64,000 nt of DNA from Sclerurus mexicanus (lineage: Eukaryota; Chordata; Aves; Passeriformes; Furnariidae). Both the position numbers and the translations under genes were made by a program. Where the stretch lies: NCBI GenBank assembly GCA_013396755.1, contig VWZF01000445.1, forward strand, positions 3,912,516 through 3,976,515, written 5' to 3'. The notes under the pieces were generated by a model, which ran no database searches, was not told the origin of the DNA, and saw only the letters and a list, made by a program, of their open reading frames with translations. Each line of letters opens with the position of its first letter. Positions within the stretch are counted from its first letter, which is position 1. Positions 38,870 to 51,100 of the stretch are shown here, one piece after another.

Positions 38870-41400
38870 GCCTGCTGGCCTCAGCTCTTTAGTCCTTGAC
38901 ACAGCAAATTCTTAACATAAACTTAACACAGAAGAACAGCAATTCTTGTTAGTCCCTGCACTAAGTATGACCTATTTAAGATATCATCCTAGCCCTGGTA
39001 ATCTTGCAAATTCAATCAATAAACCTAGCCCTGCTCCTTTAGGTGCCTGCCCTAACACAACCATTAACATGCAAGTGCAGTGACCTTCCTGAGTCCTGAT
39101 ATCAATCAAAAGCCAAATGCCACTGCTGGTACTGTCCTTCATCTTAACTCTGCAGGTTTTCTAGGATCTGTCAGTGAACCACAATGGTCAGACTCAATGC
39201 TAATCCTAAACCAAATTCTGGCATAAGTATAATAACATGATGCTGTAATGACCCTGATTAAACCAAGCAATAATCACAAATACATAGTTCATTTTATTTG
39301 TTACTTTCCAGTCATACCCTTCCTCCAGTGGTAGTTATACAGATCTAAACATGAAATCATGTTTTTTACCTGATGCTATCTTATTCTCATATAGTCAAGC
39401 AATAAAGCTGACCCTTAGTTAAATTCAGCCTGTTTTCCTAAAGACTGACATGGTCTGACTCAAATGTAACATTGCCTTTAACAAAGTCAACCAGCAATCC
39501 TCTGTCATCATTAACTCCTACTCAGCCCAATAATATACAATAATTTTTCTTCCTAAATTCTCATGCCAAACCTACATTTACTATAGTAGTTTAATAACTT
39601 CATCTAACCGGGACCAGGACAAAATATATCTAAAAGTCCAGCTCTGTGTGCCATGCAGAATTCATACTTGACATTAATTCTTCTGCATCAGCTGCCACAA
39701 ACCCCACTACAAGCCTAAACATAGCGTTTACACAATGAAGCACTAACCCCTCACAGTCTCAGAATCAATTATATATTGAACCTGGCAGAATTAGTCCAGG
39801 AGTTAGTTCTTCATCCTCTGCTGTCCTCAGTTCTAACACTGGGTTAAAATAATCCCTCTCCTGCATCTTGCAGGATCCAAGCCAGGCTTCCTTCCCCTTC
39901 CAGGGATGATTTGGAATTTCTTAAACACACTCTGATTAACCTTCCCTGCTCCCTGCTCCAGGAACGCTCATCACAGTTAGACCTGCAGCATTTGCAGGCA
40001 GAAGCACGGGATTGTTCCACACCTAACCTCAGCCATAATGAAAACCATTCTAATTCATTCTCCTCCTGAATTCCACAGCAGGTATTTGCCCATGTCAGCA
40101 ACAACCTTTATTGATCTTAGCAGGACCAAAATATACAGCTGGCTCCACTGTTCTAAATTTTACTGGTGTTCTAACAGCAGTAGCAAGGATCTACTGCCAG
40201 CTCCTGGTCTGACAAAAAGTAGTTGGGCATTTTCAGAGATGGCAGTCACAGTACTAACTTGTGCAGCTTAATGTTAATTCTTGAGCTAGTGACAGATTCT
40301 GCTGTAGACTGTCAAGGATAGATTAAGACTAGAGTTAGAAGACAGGAGAGCAAGAAGGCACAGGGAGATTTATTGCTTACTCCTGTGAGGCTAGGGTAGG
40401 AGTTTTTCACAGGTGAAATGTTTTAAGACACTGTTAGGAACTGAGGAGTGGTGGCACTGTAATTTCATTAGAGCTCAGACTACAAGTAATTAAAAAAACC
40501 CACGTGTTTCTATATCATGACAGATCCACAGAGTAACTTTTATATGCTTATAACACCAGTCCCTTCCCATTGTTCTTACAGACTGCTGGGGCAAAACCAG
40601 CCTCTGCCTTCTTGAGGGGCAGCAGTCATGAGCACCAGTCTTAACCATAAATTCTAACACAAGTTCTACCTGATGAAATGCTAGTGTTATTATCAATATG
40701 TCCAATTCTCTATCAGTTCTCAGATTTCATGTTGGCCACAGGTCATAGATAGCCTGGACGCCGTCGTACTGACATTATAGAATCAAGCAGGTTACCAGAT
40801 CAGAAATATGTGCTTCCAGTTTTTCTGTTTCAGAAGAGACTCAGATAGCACTCATAAAGGCAGGAGCCAAGCATATTTAATAGAAGTAGTCAGGTTTATT
40901 TAATGAATCAACAGTAGTGTTTGGATTGTCAAATTACAGCCTCACAAGTAACCCCAGAGCTCAATAAACCATTCCTCCAGTCAAACACCTCTGGAATCAA
41001 TCAAGTTTCATGTTGATGTTGGTGTTAGATTTGGAGTTAGGACTCAGCAGAACCTAAAATGCTACATTTCTTGCTCAAGTACCACAGGACAAAAGTAAGA
41101 GTTTGTAAAGATATATTACCATCAGCTAAGGGGATAATGAGGTTCTCTGCTGTAATGGTAATTTGGCTTTAGTGTAAATTGCAGTCAGGTTTGGAGTCAG
41201 AAGTGCCTATATGGGTAATATTCTAAATTCTAATACTAAAATGAGGATTAGTGACAATAGGAATGTTTAAGGGAGGGACATGGAGTCACAAGGCTATGGC
41301 AGTAAATTCAGCATTAGGAATTCATTTTAGGGGAGAAGGGACTAATGACTGAGTTAGATTCATTGCTGGTCCTGGCTGGGCGAGGGCAACTGTCAGAAAG
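38870..41400. repeat. Block with a GC-skew switch and telomere-like motifs in opposite orientation
   Basis: The left part (to about 40.27 kb) is C-rich and G-poor on the + strand. It carries scattered CCTAGCCCT, CCCTAACA, GCTAATCCTAAACC, CACTAACCCC, TCTAACC and ACCTAACCTC motifs. The right part (from about 40.29 kb) is G-rich and C-poor, with AGAGTTAGAAG, GTGTTAGATTTGGAGTTAGG, GAGGATTAG, CATTAGG and GAGTTAGATT. By hand, row 39481 has 19 C to 4 G and row 39661 has 20 C to 5 G. Row 41161 has 17 G to 6 C and row 41221 has 14 G to 5 C. The pattern suggests two inverted halves of a decayed TTAGG-like satellite, but I could not align them rigorously. Confidence 0.4.
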
Positions 41401-43689
41401 TTGAACGCTTTGTTGTCATTCCAGGGTAACAGCAGTTACTGTGGTGCATTACATGCATATGTGCAGAAAAGAGAACCATTTATGTTAATTATTTCACTGA
41501 AAACATCAGTTTTGGTCTCCAGAATATAAAAAGTAAGGCTGTATAAAAGGAGAATTTTAAAATAATTAGTTCAGGGGTTTAACTTTGTTTCTTACAAAAA
41601 TAGTGATCAGACAGAAACAAGTAATTACTTCATTGGTTACATTGTTCTCTCTTGTTAACATATAAAACCAATTATGAAAAATGAAGATATTTTAATATAA
41701 TTACTACATTGATTCAATTTTTCTTGTTCTTTGTATTTCAAAAGAGCATGACAGATAAGTTGCTACTATAATCAGTTTGAAGTGAATTCTGTGCTGGTAA
41801 ATGAGGTCAGACTAATGGTCTTCATAAATGATATTTTCTGAAGTAGTGCTAGTTGGAAAATTGGACCTATTGTTTCCTCTACAGAAAATTTTGATTTTTT
41901 TTTAATAAAAAATTAAATGCTTCATTGAGTTACATTTATTTAGAAATGTAACAATGATTCTCTAGAAGATTGAGAATATAAATGCCATTTTAGTGATTCT
42001 CTAGAAGTTGAGAATGTAAATGCCATTTTAGTGAATTCTTCTATCAGCTGGGTCTAGCAGTGTGGTATCTAGCAGTATTTAAACATATACACTATCTATT
42101 TTCTCATTATTTTCATGATTGTTGAAGAAAATGTTGCATCATTTAATCTGGTGAAATATGTGATCTTTAGTAAGGCAGAGTCTCTCCAAATAGGGCACAT
42201 AACACATGTAATGTCTTGGCCTCTTGGTGAAATGGAAATCAAGTTATTCATAGGGTGACAGAGACTGAATGGAAAAATGCTTTTGAAATGGATTTGTATT
42301 ATTGTATCTGACACTTTCTATGGTAAACTATATTCCAATCTAATTAGTGTATTTGTGAAAAAAGCTCCCTAGTTCTGACTGGAATCTCATTTCCATTAAA
42401 ATCAATGCATAAACTCCTGTAGGCTATGAGGGGGCCAAGTCTTTAGCTATTCTTGTATTATCTAGTCACACATGCACACAGAGGCAGGCAGAGGGGCCCT
42501 GTTTGAATAAACTGGACCATGGTGGTGTGGGATTCTAAAATCCTCATTCCTCTGCTCATCTCCACTTCTTCTCTCTCTGTTTCAAAAGTTGCATGTCTCT
42601 GTATAAGACAGGACTCACATAAGCTCATAACCTCCAGACTTGAAGAAAGAACCACAGCCAGAATGAGGTGCCTCCTTTTCTTTTATTACCTACCTTGGAC
42701 AGTTCTGCTCATCCCTTTGCCCTTTGTGGCAAGGGGCTCTCAGGACAAGACACCTGACCCAGGGCTTTAGTTCCTAAAAGATTGGAAACTTCATCTCTCA
42801 TGCCCATTATCAACTGAACTTCAGAAATTACTGCTTTTATTATTTTTGGCAAAGTATTTCATTCTTTTAGGAGAAGAAGAAAGATTTAAAGCACAGTAAA
42901 TCATTTTCTGTCATAATTTTGGAGCTGTTAAATAAAATTCATTACTTTTGGTTCGTTTGTTGAGAAGTGTTAATCAGAAGGGCAATGCAAATATAGAAGC
43001 CCTTTCATCACATATAAGCACTTTCATCATTAAACGTAGACTCTAATCCTGTTTAAGTAAGACACATTTTGGCAGCAGTACCCATGGGTTTTTGAAAAGC
43101 ATCCATTCTCCCCTATAGTACTTTATTGCATAAGGAAGCATTTCACAGATAAACTGATCAGCTGAAACTCACAGTTTGACAGTGGAAAAGAGCAGAATTA
43201 TAAGAAAATATTGCTAGTCTCAAGGCTAGTTCCCACTTTTACATTTCTCAGTAGGAACATAGTTTTCCTCTAAAAATTAAAAATTCTTTTGTGGATACAT
43301 GATGTTACCCAAGTACACAGATACAATTGAATAATTGCTGTTAAGAAATGGACAGAAGTTACCCTTGGCTGAATAAAGATGGACACAGTCCCATTCCAAA
43401 CCCTCACAAGCATTTGTCATGTGGAAAAACCCACCAAGAGCACTACTCAGGGAAGTGAGCCCTGGACTATAACTGTTCAGGTCTTCCTGGACAGATAAAC
43501 CAAATATGAGATGAAAAGCAAAGAAGCAATAGATGAATTTTGCAAGTAATTGTCCCTACCTTCTGTAACACTCTTGGGCAAGGAGACCAGAAGGCATGAA
43601 ACATGAGTAACAGACCTTAATTGGCCTTAGACATAAAGTCAAAGATGTTGTTCTGGAACTACATGACGAACAAAATTATTTGCAGGCGG
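41401..43689. other. Intergenic DNA, no gene seen
   Basis: AT-rich. It includes a short tandem duplication (41955-42031) and a possible old-repeat fragment at about 42375-42420 (ttccattaaaatcaatgcat). Confidence 0.55.
41955..42031. repeat. Two-copy tandem duplication of a 38-39 base unit
   Basis: Copy 1 (41955-41993) and copy 2 (41994-42031) both start TGATTCTCTAGAAG and end AAATGCCATTTTAG. They differ by one inserted base and one A/G substitution, so the duplication is fairly recent. Confidence 0.95.
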
Positions 43690-43830
43690 TGGGGACAATC
43701 TAATTCAGGGTTAATAAATAGCTGAAACAGAGGTCCCTGGAGAAGGAACACACCCAGGAGTGTCTGAGCCCTCCTGGCATCCAGTCCCCTTGAGGCTGGT
43801 CTAGATCTGTGGCAGCGAAGTGGTCACACA
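43690..43830 (+). mobile_element. Possible remnant of a retroviral LTR 3' end
   Basis: The segment has AATAAA (in gggttaataaatagctg), then a GC-richer stretch with 'acacccaggagtgtctgagc' and 'cctcctggcatccag', then 'gatctgtggcagcgaagtgg'. The last part could be an LTR end followed by a TGG-starting primer-binding site. I do not recognise the family, and the left end is not definable. Confidence 0.25.
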
Positions 43831-46494
43831 GCTCAATAATATCAATGCAAGGCTTTAGTGCTTATATAGTGCTTCTATTTCAACTTTCTTATTTTCTTAA
43901 TTTTCAAGGTCACATTCTGAATTGCTTAAAAGTGATATGGGCATTACAAAATTGCAAATTACCAAAGAAAAGAAAATTACAGAATAGCAAAGAAAAGAAA
44001 GAGCTAAGTAACTCAAATTAAAGCTTTATTAAATTCTAGACAAAAAGATATATCAATTACACTTGCCTGAATGGTGAAATGTTTTCTTAAGTTGTCTATT
44101 TTTTCAGTGCTGAGGAAAAGTGACTGAAAAATCTGTCATAGACATCACAAAAGAGATCAAATACCAAAGTTAATGCAGCCTAATGCATTAACCAATTATA
44201 GACTGAGAAAATAAAAGTCCTGGGCTCCTTCTAGAGTTCCTGCAAACATTTGTACAACACAGAGTGTTAACAAAGTGTTCAGAAGTGTTTGGTTTATGAA
44301 CCTGACTCTGGTCCCATTAGTGTCAATGGAAATTTAACACTTAATCCTGAAGAGTTACACAATTGCTTTTGAAACTATATCATGTAGATATTTATATTTA
44401 ATGCTTTCAGGGAAAAAAATACATCATCTCTATTGAGTAGTTCTTGATTTCATGTAATCCATATGTGTATATGTGTATACACCCAAAAATTTCAGTAAAG
44501 CTATGTAAGCTTATGGTAATATGCAAACGAGGAGACTGTGAAATTAGAGTTATTAATAATAAATATGCCTGCCCCATTTGGAAAGATTTGAAAAAATTAT
44601 AATTCACAACCACAATATGGGAATCATTTTGTTTAAAGCACACTTCTTGGGATTTGAATTAATAAAAGTAAATTGCAATGCCTTTGTTGAAGAGAAGAAA
44701 AACAAAAAAGAAAAAATATCACCCATGTATACACTATTTGCAGAGACAGGCTATTTTCTGTGTCCCAACAGGATTTTCAGTTCTGCCATTCTGTTTTAAG
44801 TTATAGCACAGAAAAAGAAGTAGCTAAGAGAAAAGAAAAAAAATTATAAAACTTAATTATTTGTGACAGATTTCAATGGCCAAGCCTTTTTAATGTGTTT
44901 ATGAGACAAAGGCTATATGATAGAAATACATACAAGGCATATATGATGATAGACATATATAAAATAGTAGATGCCTTTGAAAATATACACATTTCATACA
45001 ACAGAGTAAGTGGAAAGATATTAAGTAAAAATTGAATGCAATGTTCAGAGTTTCCTTCTTTCTGAAGGAAAATGCATACATTGGGAAGCTCAAAAATTTG
45101 ACATGCAGGAAACTTTGGGCTTTATGTGGGTAATAATGACATCCATATTGTCAGTTAGGAAAACATATCAAGCATTAAACTTTTATCCTTCATGTCATAA
45201 ACTGAGGAAAATAATCCATAATAATTTCTGTTGCTAGGGATAATGTATCCAAGTGAAACTAGTACACAAAATAGTTGAGGTCTGCAGTGGTAAATGTTGC
45301 CTCATGAGAGAAGAGGCTCTAGAGGGTCACACAGCTTGTGCTGGGGACACCCATCTGTGTTTTCCTGAAGTATAGTAAAATCCTTGAGAGTGGAAATTTT
45401 CTTACCGTCATTTTTCTTGCTTGCCTGTATGTTCTGAACTTATCCCTGACAACTACAGATTGTATCACATGCTCGGGTGCAGGAAGTGCACAGTGAAATT
45501 CTGCTACAATGTGTGGACATGGGGGACTCACTGCCAGGGCCAGAACTGCTGGTAAGTGCGAGTTGCTTTACTTCAGCAGGCAAGAGCAAAGAAAGCAGTG
45601 CATTCTCCCATTTATAACCCTCATTATTATTGACCACAATGAAGCATATAGGAGCTGTCTTGAAAGGAAGTATTTGGATTTCCCACTATGAGTAAAGCAC
45701 CTGCTCTGATGCTTTTAGAGGAATTAATGAAACCCCTAAATCTCAGAGCAGTTTCCTGATAGACTTAATGAGTAGCTGTCAGCACAACTGGCACTAATTG
45801 GCATGCTTTGGGGTACCCTGGAGGGAAAGCACCAAGTGGATAGTAATCTTATATTTCTTTGATTTATAAATGTTCAGTCAGACTGACACTTCATTTCTGG
45901 GACAGTACATTGATATTTGCACTTTTGTTTGTCTGCCGATCCTTGCTCTGTGCACATGCAGAGACCGTAATGTCTCCAAAATGTCAATTTGGTGTTTTAC
46001 CAGAAAGCCCTGTGGAAGGATTTTAGCAAAAATGATTGTGTGCGCAGGAAGGAAAAGGAAAAACCTTCAAGTTGTAAAACCAAAAAATATCTAATTTGAT
46101 ATGATGCTTACAACCTCAATTTCATCCATCATCTCCCTGTTGTGCTAATTTTAATAAATCTTGACATTGTTGATTCTGCCCAGACTAAATCTCATGAGGG
46201 TTTTGGCTTTTAAAGATTTGTCATGGTCAGAAGTTTCTTGATAGTGAGATTTAAGTGCAGGTTACAAGTTTGATAAGTTACACCTGTCTCAAAGAGAAGA
46301 AAGGATCTTTGCACAGGCATTACCAGGGCTCCGTGAATGAGGTTTAAACTGGATTTGAGGGGGGGAAAGAGATAAAACTGAAATCACTAGAGATAAGTCT
46401 GGTGTGCCATCTCACTAGGGGTAGAGGACAAAGATCCATGAGGCAGTAAAGACACAAGGATTATTGATGTGTTAGAGATTATGGAAGCACCTGA
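43831..46494. other. Intergenic DNA, no gene seen
   Basis: AT-rich. A possible old-repeat fragment lies at about 44298-44336 (cctgactctggtcccattag then tgtcaatgg). Nothing else is recognised. Confidence 0.55.
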
Positions 46495-48180
46495 GGATGA
46501 TCACATTGGAATAAGAGCAAGGCAACACAGGAGGACTACAAGGATGTCCTGATGTTACGTAGGGAAAAATCAGAAGGGCCAAAGCCCAACTAGAAATTAA
46601 TCTGGTTACTGCCATAAAAGACAATAAAAATGTAACTAGGATTCTCCTTAGGAGGGCTAAGATTCTCACTAACCCTGCTTTTGTTCCTAAGGGTACTGAG
46701 AGGGCCAGTGAAAGTGCTCAATGAGCCACTTTCTGTCATTTACCAGCAGTCCTGCACAATCAGGAAGGTTTCAGTCAATTGGAACTCATTAAAAGTGACA
46801 CCAAGAAGGGCTTTAAGGAGGATCCAAGGAACTACAGGCCTGTCAGCCTGACTTCAGTGCCAGGGAAGTTCATGAAGCAGATTATCTTGGATGCCATGAT
46901 GTGACATGGGCAGGATAATCAGGGGACCAGGCCAAACCAGCATAGGTTTGGAAATGGCAGGTCCTGCTTGTCCAACCTGATCTTCTTCTATGAGAAGGCA
47001 ACCCATTCCTTGGAGGAGGGAAAGGTTGTGGACATTGTCTACTCGGATTTCAGCAAAACCTTTGAAACTGTCTCCCACAGCATTCTCCTGGAGAAACTGG
47101 CTGCTCATGGCTTGGACAAATGCCCCCTTCCCTGGGTAAAAAACTGGCTAGATAGCAAGTCCCAGAAAGTAATGTGGTACAGAATTACATCCAGCTAGTG
47201 GTCAGTCACCAGTGGTGTTCTCCAAGGCTCAGTGTTGGGACTAGTTTAATATCTGCTTTGATGATCAGAACAAGGAGATCAAGAGCACCCACAGACAGTT
47301 TGCAGATGACAGTAAGTTAGGCAGTAGTGTTGATCTGCTGGAAGGCAGGAAGGGATCCAGAGGGATCTGGACACATTGGATTAATGTGCCAAGGTCAATT
47401 GTGTGAGGTTCAACAAGGCCAAGTGCTGGGGCCTGCACTTGGGGCACATCACCAGGCAGTGCTACAGGCTGGGGCAGAGTGGCTGGAAAGCTGCTCAACA
47501 GAAAAGGAGCTGGGGGTGCTGGCTGGCAGTGGCTGAACATGAGCTGATGTGTGTGCCCAGGTGGCCAAGAAGGCCAATGGCATCCTGACTTGTATCAAAA
47601 ATAGTGTGTCCATCACCACAGGGTGATGACTCTTCCCCTGTACTCAGCACTGGTGAGGTGTCATCTCAAATTCTGGGTTCAGTTTTGGGCCCCTCACTGC
47701 AAGAAAGACACTGAGGTGCTGGAGCAATGCCCTTCCAGAGAAGGGCAATGATGCTGATGAAGGGTCTGGAGCACATGTCCTAGGAGGAGTGGCTGAGGGA
47801 GCTGGGTTTGTTTAGCTGGAGAAAAGGAGGCTCAGAAGGGACCTCATCACTCTCCACAACTATCTGAAAAGAAGTTGTAGTGAGGTGGAGGTCAGTCTCT
47901 TGTCCCAAGTAAGAAGTGACAGGAGCAGAGAAAATGACCTCAAGTTGCACCAGAGGAGGTTTGGATTGGATAATAGAGAAAAATTTCTTCAAGGAAAGGG
48001 TTATCAAGCATTAGAACACACTGACCAGGGAAGTTCTTGAATCACCATGCCTGGAGGTATTTAAAAGAAGTATAGCTCTGGCACTTGGGGACCTGTTTTG
48101 TTCATGAACTTAGCAATGCTAGAGTTGGACTCAATGGTCGTAAAGTTATTTTCTAACCTAAATTATTCTGCAGTTCTGTG
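46495..48180 (+). mobile_element. CR1 LINE, 5'-truncated, with decayed reverse-transcriptase ORF and 3' end
   Basis: Broken frames on the + strand match CR1 ORF2. Near 46577-46605 the translation reads RAKAQLEINL. Near 46811-46850 it reads EDPRNYRPVSLTSVPGK. At 46980-47150 it reads IVYSDFSKTFETVSHSILLE and KNWLDSKSQK. The polymerase active-site motif reads FADD at 47299-47310, in another frame. At 47403-47450 it reads FNKAKCWGLHLGH. Stops and frameshifts separate these pieces, and part of the ORF between about 46680 and 46790 looks deleted or scrambled. The element ends with a CR1-type 3' tail (gagttggactcaatggtcgt ... attctgcagttctgtg) at about 48180. It is a dead copy. Confidence 0.92.
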
Positions 48181-51100
48181 AGAAGTTACTTATGTTAAGG
48201 ATCCTCCCCAAACGTCTTGTGTGTGCACATGCCTTTTGAAGCATGACTCTTGCCTGAGAGAAGTAGCTATGGCTGGAAGACACTAGCTGAATATGAGACA
48301 TTCTTGGTACCTTTATCACTTTACTTACATTAAAATGTTAATGGTTGTGTTCCTGCATTTAACAGAAAGTGACCCAAATGGTTATTTAGGCCCCCTCTGT
48401 TCGTAGAATCTACAGTGAAGGTTGTCATACCTTCAGACAGTCTCTCTTGGACAGCTCGGTATCTGTTGTCATGTAGCAGAAAGTGACTAATATTTAACAT
48501 TTTATTCAGCACTTCATTTCCTTTCATGGATTTTGGCCAAAGTCTCCAGTTAGAGAAGAAATTTAGCAGCATCAATAACAGCAGGTTCTTCTATACAGAG
48601 CTATATGTTTTCTTTTGTTTATCTAATTACTGTGACCAAAAATAATCTCTAAAAAACACTCAAAATTGCAAAGAAATAAACCTTTCCTATCAGAATGTAG
48701 TACCTTAAAACTGGAAAATAAAAATGCAAGGGTAATACACTAATCTAATTGAATCAAAAGAAAAGGAAATGCAATTATTTTTTTGGGCAAAGGGGTTTTT
48801 AATGATAATGGCATCTGTATTAATCAGATGTCATATTAATACCTGTAATAAAATGCCTTATGGAGCTTTCTCAGCCTACAGAAAAGGTACAGATAACTGG
48901 GAAAACCAAATGTTAAAAGAATAAAATTATTTTGAGGTCTGGTCAGATTAAAAAGGACTAGAAAATGTCACGTGTTCAGTAGGGTGATTTTTATTATTAT
49001 TATTTTTAAATTCCTAGAAGTTAGGCAATGAAAAGAGAGAAAAAAACATATATTTTAAAACTATGTTAAAGAGTGTCCATAGACTTTTAAAGGGGATGTA
49101 AGAATTGATCAATTATATCCAGTGTTGTTAATCTATGAAAGCATCCTATCGATGGCACTGGACCAATGGCATGTCAAAGGAACATCAACTACCTGCAGCT
49201 GGAAATTCTGTCCAGCAGATTAGATGCAGGAATATTTTCAGGCTCTCCAGATAACAAGAGTGAAAGCCACTGTGCTTCCTTCCCTTGTGTATGTAAAAAT
49301 GGTCATATTTCAGACATGGCTCTCCATTTATTACCACAGAGGCACTGGCTGTGTGAAACCCCTGGATGCAGTCCCTTCAATGCTCTCCCTGGAGGATGGG
49401 CGCTGGTGCCCTCCTCCCCCTCAGCTGATGGGAAGCCCAGCCTGCTCCTGAGCAACCCCCAGCTCAGCCCATGCCTCTCTCATCAGCAGCAGAAAACAAA
49501 TTTTTGCTGTTTTCTTTCTCAAATACTTCAGGAGATTTAAGTTGGTGAAATTCAGGGATCTTCTGTAGCCTAATTTTCCCTGGATCTTGTTTCATTTTCA
49601 CTCCTGCATAATGCATGAAATGGCACATAAGAAAGCAAGACATAATGAAAACAGCAGCTATAAATAAACATGAAAACTTACTCACATATTTTCTTAAAGG
49701 AAATCAGATAATGGAATCAGCTTACGGAAGATGGATTTTTGTCTTTTCAAGCACTAGTGTTATGAATATTTTCATTGCAATACTTTGAATGTTTTAGTAC
49801 CTACAGCTACCATGTTTGGAGTACTGAAGAGATATTCTTGCCCAGAGATATTTTCAGAAGAAATCTGATGTCCTTAATGCTACCTCTAACTGCAGCATTA
49901 CCTGCTGAAAGACAAAAAGCTTAAAGATTTCAATCCACTTTCATTTTCAATTCTATTTAATTCAGTTCCACTAGATCAAGCCCTATCATTTCATAAGACC
50001 ATTTCTTCTTTTCTGCTTGAACAAAGCAATGAACTCAAAAGTGCTTGTAGCAATAATGAACATTGAATTAGGTTCCCTATTCAGTTTTTGCATATTGGCA
50101 ACAGATACATATATCTGGATTCAAAATATTTCTTAAAATATTCTTTACTGATCCACTAAATTTAATATATATGTATAACAAAAATATACTGCTCCATCAT
50201 TTTAGAAAAGTTTGTCCTGACAATGTTTATTTAATTGCAGCAGCTGTAAAATTCTAAGAAACTCAAGTCTATTTTAGTTGAGCAGATCTTGTGCTATGGT
50301 GAATAGGGGTTCATTAAAAAAAAGCCTCCTCAGAGAGAGAGGCTGTCTACAGCATAATGATTCAGATTAGCTTTTCAAAGGAATTTGGAATAGTCAGAGT
50401 CACCTTTGATCTTATTTAGTACACCAAAATGAGGATTCTGTATATCAAGTCTGCAAGCTAAATCCATGGCAAAGAACATTGAATAAAATGGATTATTTCC
50501 TGTGTGAGGTCATTTGATAGTTTTAGTTCTAAATGCTCTCTCTCTGGAATTGCATGAGCTCCTAAAAGCTGGAGAACACACAAGCAGGAAGACGTGATAA
50601 AGGCTGCCTGGTTAAATTCATTGGGAGCTGAGAGTCTGAGACAAAGCTGGGTGCATTTTTCATAGAAGAGAAATAATAAAGTAAGTAGAAAAGTTGACCT
50701 TATTTCAGAGAGTACAGTTTGATCCATCTTCAGTTAAAAGGCATAATACAGCACCCATGCTAACCCAAACCCCTGGAGTGGTCTCCTCAGGTTGTTGGAG
50801 ACTCAAAGAAGGGATGTGCTTTGTTACCAAATCTCTTTTATATTGTCAAACCCCGATAATTCCATGAATTTTTTAACCAGTTCGGGATATGGATATATGA
50901 TCTCAGGTTGCTTTTCTCTTCCAGCTCTCTGTTGTTTTCTTTCTCAGGTCACATTATCACTCACACTGGAAGCATTTTTACATTTCCTTTAAAAGACATG
51001 TTTTTGTTCTACCAAAGAATTTTATATCTATATTTCACATGCCTTATTTCTTTGGCAAAGTCACAGAATGTTTTTTCATTCTCTTACTGTGCCTCAAATC

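Noticed and set aside
49166..49540. Plus-strand frame of 124 codons over a GC-richer patch
   Set aside because: The overlapping frame at 49224-49451 is equally open, there is no recognisable protein, and no splice or transcript evidence is visible.
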